Shown: positions 11,209 through 22,097 of the stretch, piece by piece
Layout: every line of letters starts with the position of its first letter
How positions within the stretch are numbered: position 1 is the stretch's first letter
Assembly (NCBI GenBank): GCA_033032175.1
Contig: CM065323.1
Location: 2,604,001-2,668,000 of the forward strand
Direction: 5' to 3'
Origin: Saturnia japonica
Taxonomy: Eukaryota > Arthropoda > Insecta > Lepidoptera > Saturniidae
DNA length: 64,000 nt
The notes under the pieces: model-generated
The model's database searches: none
What the model was told of the DNA's origin: nothing
What the model saw: the letters and a program-made list of their open reading frames with translations, nothing else
Position numbers and translations under genes: made by a program

Positions 11209-12937
11209 TGAAAGGCCCTAAGTTATTATTACACGCCTCACGGTCGAGACGTTGTAGTGTCTCTGAGAGGCGGGGGAACGCGCAAGCGGTCTTGATGAGA
11301 CCGAAGCGCTCCAGATGGTCATTGTAGTCAATGAGCTCGCGGATATCGTGCTCGCGAAGGAGCAGTATCATTAAGTCGTTACTATTAACGACAGCGTTAG
11401 CGGGCGCGCGGGGCGCAGGCGCGCGGGGCGCGGGAATATCCATAGCCATAAGGGGCTGTGGATTGGGGCGACGGGGGCCCCATGCGTTCTGCGAAGAACG
11501 CACGGGTTGCGGTTGCACCACGCGGGGTGCGGAGGGGCCGGCGGCGGCTGGGAGCTGGCGCGGGACCGGCAGCGCGGGAAATTCCCCTGACGCCAGCAGG
11601 GGTTGCGCTTTGATGGCTCAGGCGGGGGGCGCCGCCCGGGGGGCCGCCTGCCTCTGTGTACGTGGCCGCGTGATACGCGGGGCCTTGGGGCAACCGCGAT
11701 AATTCGCGGGATGCCCCTCCTCCCCGCATAACACGCAGCTCGGGGGGACGACGGAGTCACGCTCGCGCGTGCACTCCCGTGTGGGGTGGTCCTCTCGGCA
11801 CTTTACGCACCGCGGACGAGAATGACAGTTACGGGTAGCGTGCCCGTACAGCTGGCAGTTGTGGCACTGCGCAGGCTGGTGGTTTTTGTGTGGGGGCTCC
11901 ACGTTAATCCCGGAGAGCCCGCACACCGTCTCTAGCTGGAAGATGGCCTTTCCCTCGGGGGAAAGGTCCAATATGGCCACTACCATTTGTAGTGGCCGCT
12001 TATCTTTACTGTACATCCGGTGTACTTCCCGGATGGGATAACTTTGCTCCTTGAGCGAGGAGCACACCTCCGACGGGTCGAGCTCCACCGGAATGCGGCG
12101 GATGACCACTCGGAGGACGCGCTCCTCCGCGAGCGAATACGTATAAAATTGCAGACCTTTCTGCCGGAGGAGGGTGGTTAGTTTACGGTGAGTTTCCGAA
12201 GAACTCACCGAAATAGAAATCCCGTTGACTATGTTTCTAGCCTTGTGGTAGTCGAGTTTGAGTCTGCGCATCTCATTGCAGACTCCCATCCAGGCTGCCT
12301 TGTCCCGGATTATGATTGGAGGTGGGGCACGCTCTTTTTTCCCGCCGGCGGGCGCGGGGAGCTGGGAGGACGCGGGGGCGGCGGCGCCCCTGACTACTGC
12401 CTTAGCTATTACCTTAGGCGCCGGTTGAGCAGTCGGACTGCTACGCGCCGTTCGCTTACGCAACGCCACGACGGTGAAGCCGTCGTTCTCGGTATCCATC
12501 TCCGGAGATGGATCCGGATTCGCGGGCGAGTCTTGTTCGACCGGAAGGGCCGAAAACGAATTTTTCGTCTTTAACGCGGTTTCCGTTGATCGCGCGGGAC
12601 GGGCGTACGGACTATTTTTGGTAACCCTAGATTGTGACCGCGAATTTCGCGGCCCTCGCCTAACGGAGACGGGGCTTGACCCGCGCGATTGGCTAGTCGG
12701 GACAGGGGGCGTGGCCGTAGGCGCGGCCACGGCCCCGGATGACGCGGCGGACAGGCGCGTAACGCTGCGCGTGGGACGTTTGGGCGCGACGCCGACTGGC
12801 GCGGCGCCAGTGGATGTAACGGTCGCGGCCGTGACGTCATCGGCCGCCTTGCTACCTGAAGCGGCCGCCTCGCTACCTGAAACGGCCTCATGACGGGTCG
12901 CGGTCGCAGCGGTGCGACGCACGCAGGCGTTCTCAGG
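11195..12937 (-). pseudogene. Jockey ORF1 (Gag-like, three zinc knuckles), one in-frame stop
   Basis: The frame is open from the 5' boundary of the element to 11195, except for one TGA at 11618-11620. Both parts are in the same frame, so a single change splits the protein into about 440 and 140 residues. The larger part starts with a low-complexity Ala/Thr/Ser-rich region. An RRM-like/PRE_C2HC region follows, then three zinc knuckles: CHNCQLYGHATRNC, CVKCREDHPTREC and CVLCGEEGHPANYRGC. The C-terminal part is proline/arginine-rich and then helical (LMILLLREHDIRELIDYNDH). ORF1 proteins of this clade bind element RNA as chaperones. No ATG precedes the frame; the first in-frame start-like codon is GTG at 12922, consistent with 5' truncation. 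The antisense strand is also open over long stretches because of high GC, and those frames are not genes. Confidence 0.85.
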
Positions 12938-12939
12938 TA

Positions 12940-12947
12940 GCCCAACG
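12940..12947 (+). repeat. Target-site duplication, right, of Jockey long copy
   Basis: GCCCAACG, matching 7744-7751. Placing the boundary here truncates ORF1 at its N-terminus. Confidence 0.65.
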
Positions 12948-13616
12948 TTTGTAGTCGGGTTCTTGTATATATACTACATTGAAGAGTCAATTTCTATAGC
13001 GCGATGTAGGATGCGTCGTATGTGGCTCGATAGATGTCGCTATGTGTCGCTATGTAGATGTCGCTACAGGTCCATTTAAGCCGGTAATGATGGTAAAGAT
13101 AGTTATGTTAAAATAAATGTTATAATTAATAATAAAAATAATGTTAAAATAAAATAAATAAATAAAATATGTTAAAAATAGTAATTTTATTTAATAAATG
13201 TCGTTCATATAAATTTAGATTTAATATTTACGCATAAACTAACTCTTACGGTACGGTATAAATAGTACTATATAAAAATAGTGGTGACCATAGGAATACG
13301 AGATATCAATGTATATAGGTGAAAGGTATATTGACTCAAACAATTTTAGATAACGCTAAAAGGAATCAAATCCCACTGGGTATTACTTAACTTTTCAACT
13401 TGAGGTTGCTGGCCAATCTGGAGAGTCACCATGGATTTTTATATGGATATACAAGCACAATATAGTTAAAGTTTATCAATCCGCTTGTTCTCTATTTTGG
13501 GGTCAGCTCTCTTGATATTTTTTCTCCACTATTAGGTATATTTGACTTATCTCGTGTTAAGTCAATCAGTAAAAATGTAAATTGAAAACCTCTTCATTGT
13601 AATTTTACTTAATTAC
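12948..13616. other. Interval between Jockey and LRR-Ig exon, probable intron or 5' flank
   Basis: AT-rich, with a short tandem of gtcgctatgtgtcgctatgt near 13035-13060. It ends in a pyrimidine tract leading to the splice acceptor. No promoter motif convincing enough to call. Confidence 0.45.
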
Positions 13617-13632
13617 TTTTCTTTTGTTTCAG
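13617..13632 (+). promoter_or_regulatory. 3' splice site of a 5' UTR intron (LRR-Ig gene)
   Basis: A pyrimidine-rich tract (ttttcttttgtttcag) ends in CAG at 13632, 34 bases upstream of the start codon at 13667. The exon continues open into the coding frame. This implies at least one upstream non-coding exon, so the Jockey element at 7.75-12.94 kb may lie in an intron or the 5' flank of this gene. The upstream exon itself is not visible. Confidence 0.6.
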
Positions 13633-13666
13633 ATAAATAGCAGAACAACGCAGATTTGGATATGAA

Positions 13667-15415
13667 ATGGGTTATCAAAGATGGTTTGGAAGGCTGGTTG
13701 TCTTCCTGACCATAACACAATCTGGAAGCGATTGGTTAAACTGTGCCAATATTCCAGAATGTCACTGCAAATGGTCATCAGGGAAGAAGACTGCTACATG
13801 CATTTCGGCGGGACTGAAGAAACTCCCAAAATTATCTGGTGAAATACAGGTCCTCGATTTACACGGAAATCCTTTAAGAAATTTGTTTCAAGACGCTTTC
13901 GCCAGCATCGACTTATTAAACTTGCAACGATTGAATCTTAGTTCGACGGGCTTGCAAACATTGCATCCAAATGCATTTAGAGAACTTCGAATATTAATAG
14001 AATTAGACCTCTCACAGAACGAACTTTTGCAACTCTCACCTGATACTTTCAAAGGAGCCGATCGTTTAAGACTTTTGATACTTAATGACAACCCTTTGAC
14101 GACATTAGTTGCAGAGCAATTTCCACCATTGCAGTACTTGAAAAAACTTGACATATCACGTTCTAAGCTCAGAAGAGTACACCCTTCTGCCTTTATGAAC
14201 CTGCAAGCTTTAGAAACAGTCAATATACATCAGAACTTGCTGACATATCTACATCAAGACACCTTCAATTTGCCGTTGCTAAAAACACTGACATTATCTG
14301 ATAATCCTTGGTATTGTGATTGTAGATTACGAGAGTTTCACGAATGGTTCTTGAACAGTAATCTTGGAAACGAAGAAGTTACATGTGCTGGTCCAGATAA
14401 TATTTCAGAAATATTATGGCACGCTTTAAAAAGAAGAGATTTTGTTTGTCCACCTTCAGTTGTTACAACTCCAACAGTAATCAGGTCTGAAACTGGAGCG
14501 GATGTAAGTTTTGGATGCTTTGTTCGTGGTGATCCTAAGCCTGCTGTAACGTGGACCTTCCGCCATGCTGAAGTCAACAATACTACCACCAAATATCGTG
14601 AGATTTTTGTTCAAAAATATCACATAGAATTTTTCGACGAATATAGTGACGATTTTTTAAACAAAAGTGCACAGTGGGTGAATATTACTATAAAAAATGT
14701 GACAAGTGACTTAGCCGGAGAATGGAAATGCGTAGCTAAAAGTGCTGTAGGTGAATCTTCAGCGTACTTGATTATTTTTTTACCTAAAGCTAGAACAGCT
14801 AATGCTAGAGTCGCTCCCGATTATTCCATTTTCTTCTTAATAGCTGGTTCCTTGTTGACAATGACCGGGGCAGGTATTTTGTCTGCCTGCGTTTGTTGGA
14901 AAACCCGACGTCGGAGAGTCCCTCCAAGTAGAAGTTTTACAGATCAAGAGAAGAAGCTATTGGACACATCTCTCGCAGCCAGCTGCGAAAGAACTAGTGG
15001 GGATTTAGGATCGTCTTACGGCTTCGAACTATTAGACAGATCTATGTCTTTAGAAAGTGAAAATACTAGGTGCCTAGAGCCCGTGCAAATTACTATCGAA
15101 GGTCCTCCAGGGTCCTTTCCACCACCACCTGCAGAATTTGCCCTGCCAGCTCCTTATGGGAACATATTTATATCAGTCCAAGTATCAGGGCATAATGAAG
15201 AATACCCAGATTTGTTAGGAGGGGGTTCAACTTTGCTTAGACGTAGTAAGACATGTTTTTTAAAATCAGCCTATGATAATATGGGTCCTAGAATAACAGC
15301 CGCAGGTAGTTCGACCTGGTCCCTACCAGGTACTAACTTAGATAAAAATGCAGATAGAAATGATCCAATGATTACACCACTTTCAACATTTTCTACTGAG
15401 TTTACAGCTTTGTAA
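13667..15415 (+). CDS. LRR-Ig single-pass membrane protein, Kekkon/LRRC24-like
   Basis: A complete 582-residue reading frame in one coding exon. Residues 1-20 are hydrophobic and read as a signal peptide. Residues 26-54 form a cysteine-rich N-cap. Six 24-residue leucine-rich repeats follow (about 60-204), with a seventh running into the C-cap (213-262, starting NPWYCDC). One Ig domain spans about 270-372, with the disulphide pair C284 and C355. The membrane span is 386-410, followed by an RRRR stop-transfer and a 170-residue cytoplasmic tail with a proline run (485-488). Several N-glycosylation sequons lie on the ectodomain (e.g. N90, N246, N305, N332, N339, N344). Seven repeats plus one Ig plus one span is the layout of insect Kekkon proteins and vertebrate LRRC24; Kekkons are neuronal/epithelial surface proteins, some of which modulate receptor signalling. 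The tail ends TAL, which fits a class I PDZ ligand. A splice acceptor (CAG, ending 13632) lies 34 bases before the ATG, so 5' UTR exons must lie upstream. The exact orthologue is not determined. Confidence 0.9.
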   Translation: MGYQRWFGRLVVFLTITQSGSDWLNCANIPECHCKWSSGKKTATCISAGLKKLPKLSGEIQVLDLHGNPLRNLFQDAFASIDLLNLQRLNLSSTGLQTLHPNAFRELRILIELDLSQNELLQLSPDTFKGADRLRLLILNDNPLTTLVAEQFPPLQYLKKLDISRSKLRRVHPSAFMNLQALETVNIHQNLLTYLHQDTFNLPLLKTLTLSDNPWYCDCRLREFHEWFLNSNLGNEEVTCAGPDNISEILWHALKRRDFVCPPSVVTTPTVIRSETGADVSFGCFVRGDPKPAVTWTFRHAEVNNTTTKYREIFVQKYHIEFFDEYSDDFLNKSAQWVNITIKNVTSDLAGEWKCVAKSAVGESSAYLIIFLPKARTANARVAPDYSIFFLIAGSLLTMTGAGILSACVCWKTRRRRVPPSRSFTDQEKKLLDTSLAASCERTSGDLGSSYGFELLDRSMSLESENTRCLEPVQITIEGPPGSFPPPPAEFALPAPYGNIFISVQVSGHNEEYPDLLGGGSTLLRRSKTCFLKSAYDNMGPRITAAGSSTWSLPGTNLDKNADRNDPMITPLSTFSTEFTAL

Positions 15416-15466
15416 TATTGTAGATATATACCGAAGTTTTGTTAATGTAATATCAAAATTAATTCT

Positions 15467-15472
15467 AATAAA
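15467..15472 (+). terminator. Poly(A) signal AATAAA of the LRR-Ig gene
   Basis: A canonical AATAAA lies 52 bases after the TAA stop that ends the LRR-Ig reading frame. It is the first such signal downstream, giving a short 3' UTR. AT-rich sequence follows. Confidence 0.6.
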
Positions 15473-17440
15473 ACTTATAATTTTAAAATAAGTAGCTTCC
15501 AACATAATATTATTATAAATCCTTTATTATAATAATTTAAATAAAAACGTTACAAAGTTAATTAAATTTCTGTGCAACGAGAATTGCAAATGGCAATACA
15601 AGATTACTCTAACAATAAAAATTGAAATAACACACAAATAAACCACTTTAATTGAATTAATAATAGATAATACTAGATCTATAGTAAACATAAGGTAAAG
15701 AAATAAATTAATTAACCTATATAAGTTTTCTATGAAAAAACTTAGTAACGAAAAATATGGTGCTTAACCTCTAAAATTGATCCTTTCATGAAATAAATGT
15801 ACAATATTGTTTATTTACAAAGATTTATTTATAACAGGATATTTTTTAAATGATATTAATTACAAATTACGGTACTTAAGTATCTGGACCTTACTGAAAT
15901 TTATTTAACTAAGTACGCAGGTTGGGTGACTTTATACTCTTACATTTTATATTACTTATTTAGTGATACTGAAATATTATTTTATTTATTGTTAAGGTAC
16001 TTTTGATGTTTCCCAGGAATTATGGTTTTCTGGACTAAAGTGTTCTTATAACTTTTTTAGTGTTTTGTGTTTGCATTTGTTATTTTATTATTACTGCTTA
16101 ACTCCTATGGGAAAGCATAATGATCTGTATAACATAATATTTCTCGACTTTAGTCCTATAATAATTTCAAAACTACATTCCCCGCCAAAAAATGTGCAGA
16201 CAGAATTACAGAATTATTATCATGCAAATAAGGGGAATGCTTTAAAATACATATCAAGTTTTTTATAATGAATATTTATGTTCTTAGTTTAATTTAGTAA
16301 AATGCTGATTTTTGTTTTATATTTAAACGTATAATTTAAATATGCTCCTATGGCATCGAACTGATGTAATTTTGTATACGATTATCAGGTTTATTTTTTA
16401 TTTTATTTAGAATTATTTATAAAATAATAATTTATAGTACGACTAATTATCTACAATTTTAATGACTTTAAATTACCAATATTTATTTTTGTATCTTTCC
16501 TTTATTCTGCTTTTTTTTAAACTAATGACGATCTAATGATTGTATTCAAAAGGAAATATAATATTAGGTATGTGTTATATTACTTGTTTATTGTAAAAAA
16601 AATATCAATTTTGTCTTTCCTAAAATTTTTAAATTTAGATGTAAGCATTCGCATGAAGTTGTGAGTAAAATAAATTTGCTTGAAAAGAAAAATTATATAA
16701 TATAAAATTTGCAACATTTAATGTTTGATTTTATTTAACCCACATTTAAAATATATCTTCTTAGTATTATCACACTTAAGTAGGATGGATATTATAATAT
16801 TTTTTCCTTTACTACACTATAACTGTCGTTTTAGTATTTACATCTTATCTACACATATAATTCCTCATACAATCCAAACATTCCTTCTTGGTTCTTCTTC
16901 TACTCCTATATCCGTATAGCTTTATTAAAATATAGCATGCTATAAAACTAATTAATTTAGTATAATGTTCAAGAAATATAAGTTACACACTTGCAAATAA
17001 AAATGCAAATACAAAACATAAAATATTGCATTATAGGTACTATTTATTCAAAAAAGCTTTTGCTTTTTATATGAATTATTTAAAAATACATGCTCTGTAT
17101 TCATAAAATAAAAAATATTTTCTTGAATTTTCAATTTTTACTTGGTAATATTCATTCATTTAAAAATTGATTTCGTCAAAAAAGTTCCACGACAGATAAA
17201 GATGGCGCAATAAATGTCAAAGATAAACATGTCATGTGAATATGACGACAGTAACTAGAGATGCCTACTTTAAAACAATACAATGTAGATCGATATTTAT
17301 CCATAAATACCTACAGGTCATTTGAGAAACTTGTTTAAACTTGAAAATGATTGAATATGTTAAGAATAAAGTTCTTACAATCGAATTAAGAGTTCACATA
17401 AAAAATAGTCTTAGATGGAAAATTAACAATGGCTTTACGT
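15473..17440. other. AT-rich 3' flank of LRR-Ig gene
   Basis: About 2 kb with no recognisable gene or repeat. Could include an extended 3' UTR if the poly(A) signal at 15467 is not the only one used. Confidence 0.45.
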
Positions 17441-17513
17441 GTCCCTGTGGCGCAGAGGATAGCGCGTTGGACTTCTAATCCAAAGGTCGTGGGTTCGATC
17501 CCCACCAGGGATG
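17441..17513 (+). tRNA. tRNA-Arg (anticodon UCU)
   Basis: A full 73-base cloverleaf. The acceptor stem GTCCCTG pairs with CAGGGAT (one G-T end pair), with discriminator G. The D-arm contains the A box (tggcgcagagg). The anticodon arm TTGGA-CTTCTAA-TCCAA gives anticodon TCT, which reads AGA arginine codons. The T-arm carries GGTTCGATCCC, the B box. A Pol III terminator of five T lies at 17523-17527. No CCA is encoded, as expected in eukaryotes. It is identical over all 73 bases to the gene at 44197-44269. Confidence 0.97.
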
Positions 17514-17520
17514 GGGGCGT

Positions 17521-17915
17521 TGTTTTTAAATTATAAACATAAATTATGACGTAATTTAATTGTCAAACTGTGTACATATATAAACCGTGCAAAAAATATC
17601 CAATTCGTGTATAATAAATATTAATTAATTCAGATAAGTTATAATAAACAAAAAACAGTTTGGTTCATTATTAATTATATAAATATTTTTTTTATCTACA
17701 TGCTTTTCACTTCATATATGTTTTTAAATTATAAAGACAATTTATAACGTAAATTGTAATTAAATTGACAAACTGTACTTGTAAAGTATTACTATACCGT
17801 ACAAAAAAAAATCCAATTCGTGTTTAGTAATTAATACTGACAAAATATACAAAACAAAATAGTTTTGGTTCATTAAAATAGGTTTACAGATATCTTTTTA
17901 TCTACATTATTCTTT
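17521..17915 (+). repeat. Imperfect tandem duplication next to tRNA-Arg
   Basis: Two units of about 190 bp (17521-17704 and 17718-17915) share gtttttaaattataaa, aattgtcaaactgt / aattgacaaactgt, atccaattcgtgt, gtttggttcatta and tttatctacat. The first unit starts at the Pol III terminator. Confidence 0.75.
17523..17527 (+). terminator. Pol III T-run terminator of tRNA-Arg
   Basis: Five consecutive T ten bases after the tRNA end, the usual RNA polymerase III stop. Confidence 0.75.
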
Positions 17916-18104
17916 ATCTTTTTTATTTTTATATATTTTTATTTTAAAAAATATATATTTCACTCTGTATGAACACTGTAGTCATAAAATGAAATTTGGA
18001 AGAGAAAACCGTTAACTAAGTTCAATTGACGATTGGCAACTATTCCTGCAATCGTTATTTTACTTCAAGTAAAATATTAAAATTTAAGGGGTAGTTGAAT
18101 TACA

Positions 18105-18345
18105 TATTTAAATCTGCGACCCCAAGCGAACCTCACCTGTACGTGGTACACCTTGCTGAGTAACGAATGAGGAATTGGCGATAGTGAAGCGGGGTGGTAG
18201 GGTTGTTTTGCCCGATTGTGTCGCGATCCGTCATAAGTCCGTCATAGTGACTCGCTTTGGTGTGTCGCGTTGTCATATCCAGTTAAATTAATGCGGGCTG
18301 GCATGACAGCAGCAACCGTCGATAGATTACGATCTCTCGGTAGTT
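18105..18345 (+). repeat. Dispersed repeat, family H
   Basis: gtgactcgctttggtgtgtc, gcgggctggcatgacagcag and attacgatctctcggtag. Related to 33610-33870, 44300-44430 and 44880-45120. The first part also matches, in reverse, about 60 bases at 55825. Confidence 0.62.
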
Positions 18346-18395
18346 ACCGTTATGTTAGGATTGTACGGTATTGTCAATTTGCTACCAAACCTCAA

Positions 18396-18612
18396 TATCC
18401 TAGTGATCCTAAGCGCGACTGAGGTCCTGATTTCGATTCTCCAGGTCGAGCAAAGTGTTATTGGGTTTTTCATTAAAATTCTTTGTAGCAGCTCGGAGTT
18501 TAGCTTGGTCCCTATTATATGGGACCCTAAACATATCCGGCAAACTGTGGGTATGCATTAGTACACCTCTGCCTAACCCTTCGAGGATACAGGCGTGATG
18601 TTATATTATGTT
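18396..18612 (+). repeat. tRNA-derived SINE, family B
   Basis: Head tagtgatcctaagcgcgact, a degenerate B box, body gagcaaagtgttattgggtt, and tail gtacacctctgcctaaccct then ggatacaggcgtgatg. The same body is at 29335-29602 (reverse). Confidence 0.75.
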
Positions 18613-18887
18613 ACTATAAAAATAATAATTGTTGAATTTCTTTTTTCTCTTACTTTGACTAGTGGACACAATTAGTTCATTGCAATAAGTCAAGCATTAG
18701 GCGTTTAATAGACACTTTGCCAACAAAACATCTAGCAAACACGTGTCCCGATTTTAAATAATTTGTACGTTCTTTCTGTTGTTTTTTTTTTTAAATGCTA
18801 ATTTATAATTATTTACTTACAAATCCACAAAAACTAATATCTGCTGTATATTTTGTGTTGGTCAATCTAGGTTAAAAGTAACTCACC

Positions 18888-19033
18888 AATGCAGTTCCAC
18901 AGTATGTACGGACATCGCGTCGATCGACGTGAGTTCGAATCCCTGGAAAGACCCTGAGCTTTTGTTGAAGAAAAATATCGTGATGAAACCATAGCATGGT
19001 GGTAAAGCTAATATTCGCCTGGTTAGCTACCAC
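18888..19033 (+). repeat. tRNA-derived SINE, family A
   Basis: tRNA-like head with gcgtcgatcgacgtgagttc gaatccctgg (B box), then the body ending ggttagctaccaccttcaag. Followed directly by a family G repeat. Confidence 0.75.
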
Positions 19034-19059
19034 CTTCAAGTTGTAAATATAGAGAGAGG

Positions 19060-19285
19060 GAGAAGTATTCTAAGAGAGGTATGGCTCAAAAATTTCATCG
19101 GACATTTCTCTCCGCTTGGAGCAGTTCGACTTGTGGAATACCTCAACCCTACAGAAGATCGTAGACAAATAAACTTGTGTTGTGTTCCTGCGGTGGGTAT
19201 GGTTTCCAGAGTCCCTTGGTGTTACGAGCGTCCATAAGCCACGGTAGTTCCTTACCGTTAGGCGGCCCGAATGCTAGCTTGCCAC
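19060..19285 (+). repeat. Dispersed repeat, family G
   Basis: tggaatacctcaaccctaca gaagatcg and cataagccacggtagttcct taccg, ending near gctagcttgcc. Confidence 0.65.
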
Positions 19286-19461
19286 ATGAGTTATATTTTA
19301 AAAAAAAGATACATAGATAGATAGATACATCAGATAGGAACGAAGTTCCTTATTATAAAATTTTAATTTCAAGTTCTATGATAAAAATGGAAAAAAAAAC
19401 ATTACAAAATTATCTTAACACCTTTATTTTATTTACAATGATTTATAAAAATATATAATAA

Positions 19462-19946
19462 CTAGCGGTGTGCCCGCAGCTCCACACGCGTTGGTTACTA
19501 CGCAATAATTATTTAAATCCTATTTATTTTTACTCCTATTGTAGACAATGCATATGCCGTATCAATTGAGAAGTGGCATGTATTTGCCGTGTACAATTTT
19601 TGTCAATATCGGTTTCATCAAAATTAGTCTGTAATTATTAGAAATACAATCATTTTTAATTATGTATAACACTTTCAATAAATCAACATTGACAACGTTG
19701 TCATTTTAAATCAACAAACTGGTTGTAATGGAAGCTGTTATTTCCCTCTTACGTACTTTCATCTCCTATTTTTTACTCTTAAAGTTTTATTTTCTCTACA
19801 AAAAGTACCCTATGTCCTTTACCAAAGTCCAATCTATCCCTATACTAAAATTTATTAAAATTGGTTCAACGGTTTAGGCGTGAAAACGTAACAGACAAGC
19901 CTCTGCTTGTCTTCTTGTATTATCGCGTTTATATATTAAGTATGGA
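19462..19946 (-). mobile_element. Helitron-like element
   Basis: The + strand starts actagcggtgtgcccgcagc (minus-strand 3' CTAGT end) and ends gtatgga (minus-strand 5' TCCATAC). It includes ggtttaggcgtgaaaacgta near the 5' end. About 485 bp. Confidence 0.65.
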
Positions 19947-20211
19947 TAATATACAAATAAACAGCTATTTACATGAATAATAATAATAGTCATCTAGTAG
20001 ACTATACATTAAACACTGGTTTGAAAGAGTTTGAGTGTTTTATAAGTGTTTTGAACACCACACTAGTTGTAGATGCTCCACGAGATGAAGGGTGAACTCC
20101 ATCGCAGTAGCGCGGACTAGGGCCACAATTAAGGTGGCGCAGCGTGATTAAAGGTTGCGTGTTCAAATTACGTCGGGGTCACCAAATAAGTGCATTTGTC
20201 TCTATATTAAT

Positions 20212-20800
20212 ACTACTTGTATCCCGCGGTTTCATCCGTGTTAATTTTATCCGACAAACACCGCGCCGCCAACACACCCATGATGTAGTCTATCATAATT
20301 GTTCTACCCGCAAGTACAAATAATTTAAATTTTTCATTATCTCCTAAACTATGTGTCCAAATAGCATACTCTAAAGAGCTAAATTTTACTTATAAATTTA
20401 TAAAAACGTCCTTATGATGAAGTAAATTTTGTTTATAAGGATTAATATGCCATGTCTAAAAATAATGCTTATAAATAACTTTTTAATTTTCAACAAAAAT
20501 TTGTCACAAAATAACTTATTGTGGCTTATGTATAAGATATAGAAATATGCTATCGCTTACCTTTTTATATATACTAACGACCAATACTATTGTAGAACAT
20601 TGTATTTGCATATCATTACTGATTACGCCATCGCACTCGGTTAAAGCAGTTCCGAAGAGCCTCGACTTCCGACTTACATAACAATAATCAATATTTAACG
20701 CTATGTGAGAGCTGAAATAGCCTATACTTTCCTCGAGAGTCTGGCTATTATATACAGAATTCGAATCCGACTGATATTTCCAGAAGTTAGCGAGTATATT
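20212..20800 (-). mobile_element. Helitron-like element, second copy of the 4463-5142 family
   Basis: The + strand begins tactacttgtatcccgcggtt and runs through attttatccgacaaacaccg and the shared interior to about 20800. Reverse of the 4463-5142 copy. Confidence 0.62.
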
Positions 20801-21059
20801 TAAATATTTATTTAGTGATACATGGTGATCTTACGTCTAACGAAGTACATATATATATAAAAAATAACATACAGAAGGCCATTTAAAAATTTCACACAGT
20901 TATATATAGTAATATAAGTAGTTAAATAAAATTAGTTGGTAAAATTAGACTGGTGGAATTCGGTAAAAAATTTACATTTACATTTTTCTTAAGTTTGAGG
21001 ATTTAGGTTTGAAAGAGATCTATGTATATTGTTTTGGAAGTGTTATTAATTTGACTGCT

Positions 21060-21447
21060 AACTCTGAATAAAAATAGAGTTCTTTCTAGATGATGATTTC
21101 AGTAACAGCACGTGAAAAGGGAACTTGTTTCTTGTATACACAGTAGGCCCACGCGAGTTAATATAATTTAGCAGTTCTGCGCAGTCTACCATATCGTTAG
21201 TGATTTTTAACAGATATGTGATATCTGCTGTTCGTCTGCGTTCATGGAGAGGAAGAATATGATTGTATTTACAACTAAGGAAATAGATACAATGGTAACA
21301 TTTACTTTTGTACTGTAAGAATCTAAGAAACCTCTTTTGTATCCGTTCTATACGATAAACATAAGTATTGTAATTCGGATTCATAAACAAACAAAAAAAA
21401 CTTTTACGCTTTATTATATTAGTATAGAATGAAATGAAGAGACACAT
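21060..21447 (-). pseudogene. Reverse-transcriptase C-terminal fragment (CR1/Daphne-like)
   Basis: The open frame contains YIERIQKRF-type sequence (IERIQKRFLRFLQYKSK) followed by LPLHERRRTADITYLLKI and CAELLNYINSRGP, the conserved C-terminal block of CR1/Jockey-like reverse transcriptases. No catalytic region is present. An old relic in AT-rich DNA. Confidence 0.65.
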
Positions 21448-22097
21448 TATATTATATCATTCTGGCGCTTCATTTGTTTACAATTATAATGTAGAGGCTG
21501 AAATACCCTTAGATATCTAGAAATATGATCAGTATAAAAAGTTAACATTTTTATAATGTTTCGTTTATTTCTTAAACGTTCAGCGCTAAGCTTCGGAAAA
21601 TAACTTACGGCCAAGTAATTTCCTGTTTCCTGTTATGGGTCTATTTTTATTTTTCTGTCATTTAAAAGGTCGAACGTCGCAGATAGCTGTTTGGTTTCAT
21701 ATTGTGTTTATATCGCACTACCATTGGTTTCAAAATTTTACTGTGAGTTAACGTTTTCCCTTTTTAATCGATTTAAAAAAAACGGAGTGTTAGAGCATGC
21801 ATATTCCTTCCTAATATATCCTACCTTGGCCATACTAGCGCCAACTACAAACATAATTCAAAAACTCACGCGTTACGTGTGAGAGTTGAAAAAGAGATAA
21901 AACCGCGTCGCCGTACGGAGCGAATCAAATTATCGAGCTCCTTAAAAAAAGTTGCCAATATTGAAGAAAACCTACAACCAATCATTGAGCTTGGACTTTA
22001 CAAACCCCGGGTTCAATAGTGCGTGATGTGCAATGGCCAACATACCTAATTTCTTCCCGCATACTGGATTCTAAACAACATCTAAAACAATACACGG
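21448..22097. other. AT-rich, nothing recognised
   Basis: No supportable feature. Confidence 0.45.

Larger units (their letters stand above)
7753..12939 (-). mobile_element. Jockey-clade non-LTR retrotransposon, long copy
   Basis: About 5.2 kb on the minus strand. A run of 72 T on the + strand (7753-7824) is its poly(A) tail. ORF2 (8314-11208) holds AP-endonuclease and reverse transcriptase; ORF1 (11195-12937) holds zinc knuckles and overlaps the start of ORF2. An 8-bp direct repeat GCCCAACG lies just outside both ends (7744-7751 and 12940-12947) and reads as the target-site duplication. The open frame of ORF1 begins at the right-hand boundary without an ATG, so this copy is probably 5'-truncated within ORF1 and lacks its promoter. 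The clade is inferred from the RT sequence (KAPGPDGI, YRPISLLNTLGK, YADD) and from the two-ORF layout with a Gag-like ORF1. A near-identical 3' part is at 47509-48870. Confidence 0.92.

Noticed and set aside
11331..12990. Several frames over 100 codons on both strands
   Set aside because: Shadows of Jockey ORF1, whose high GC keeps all frames open.
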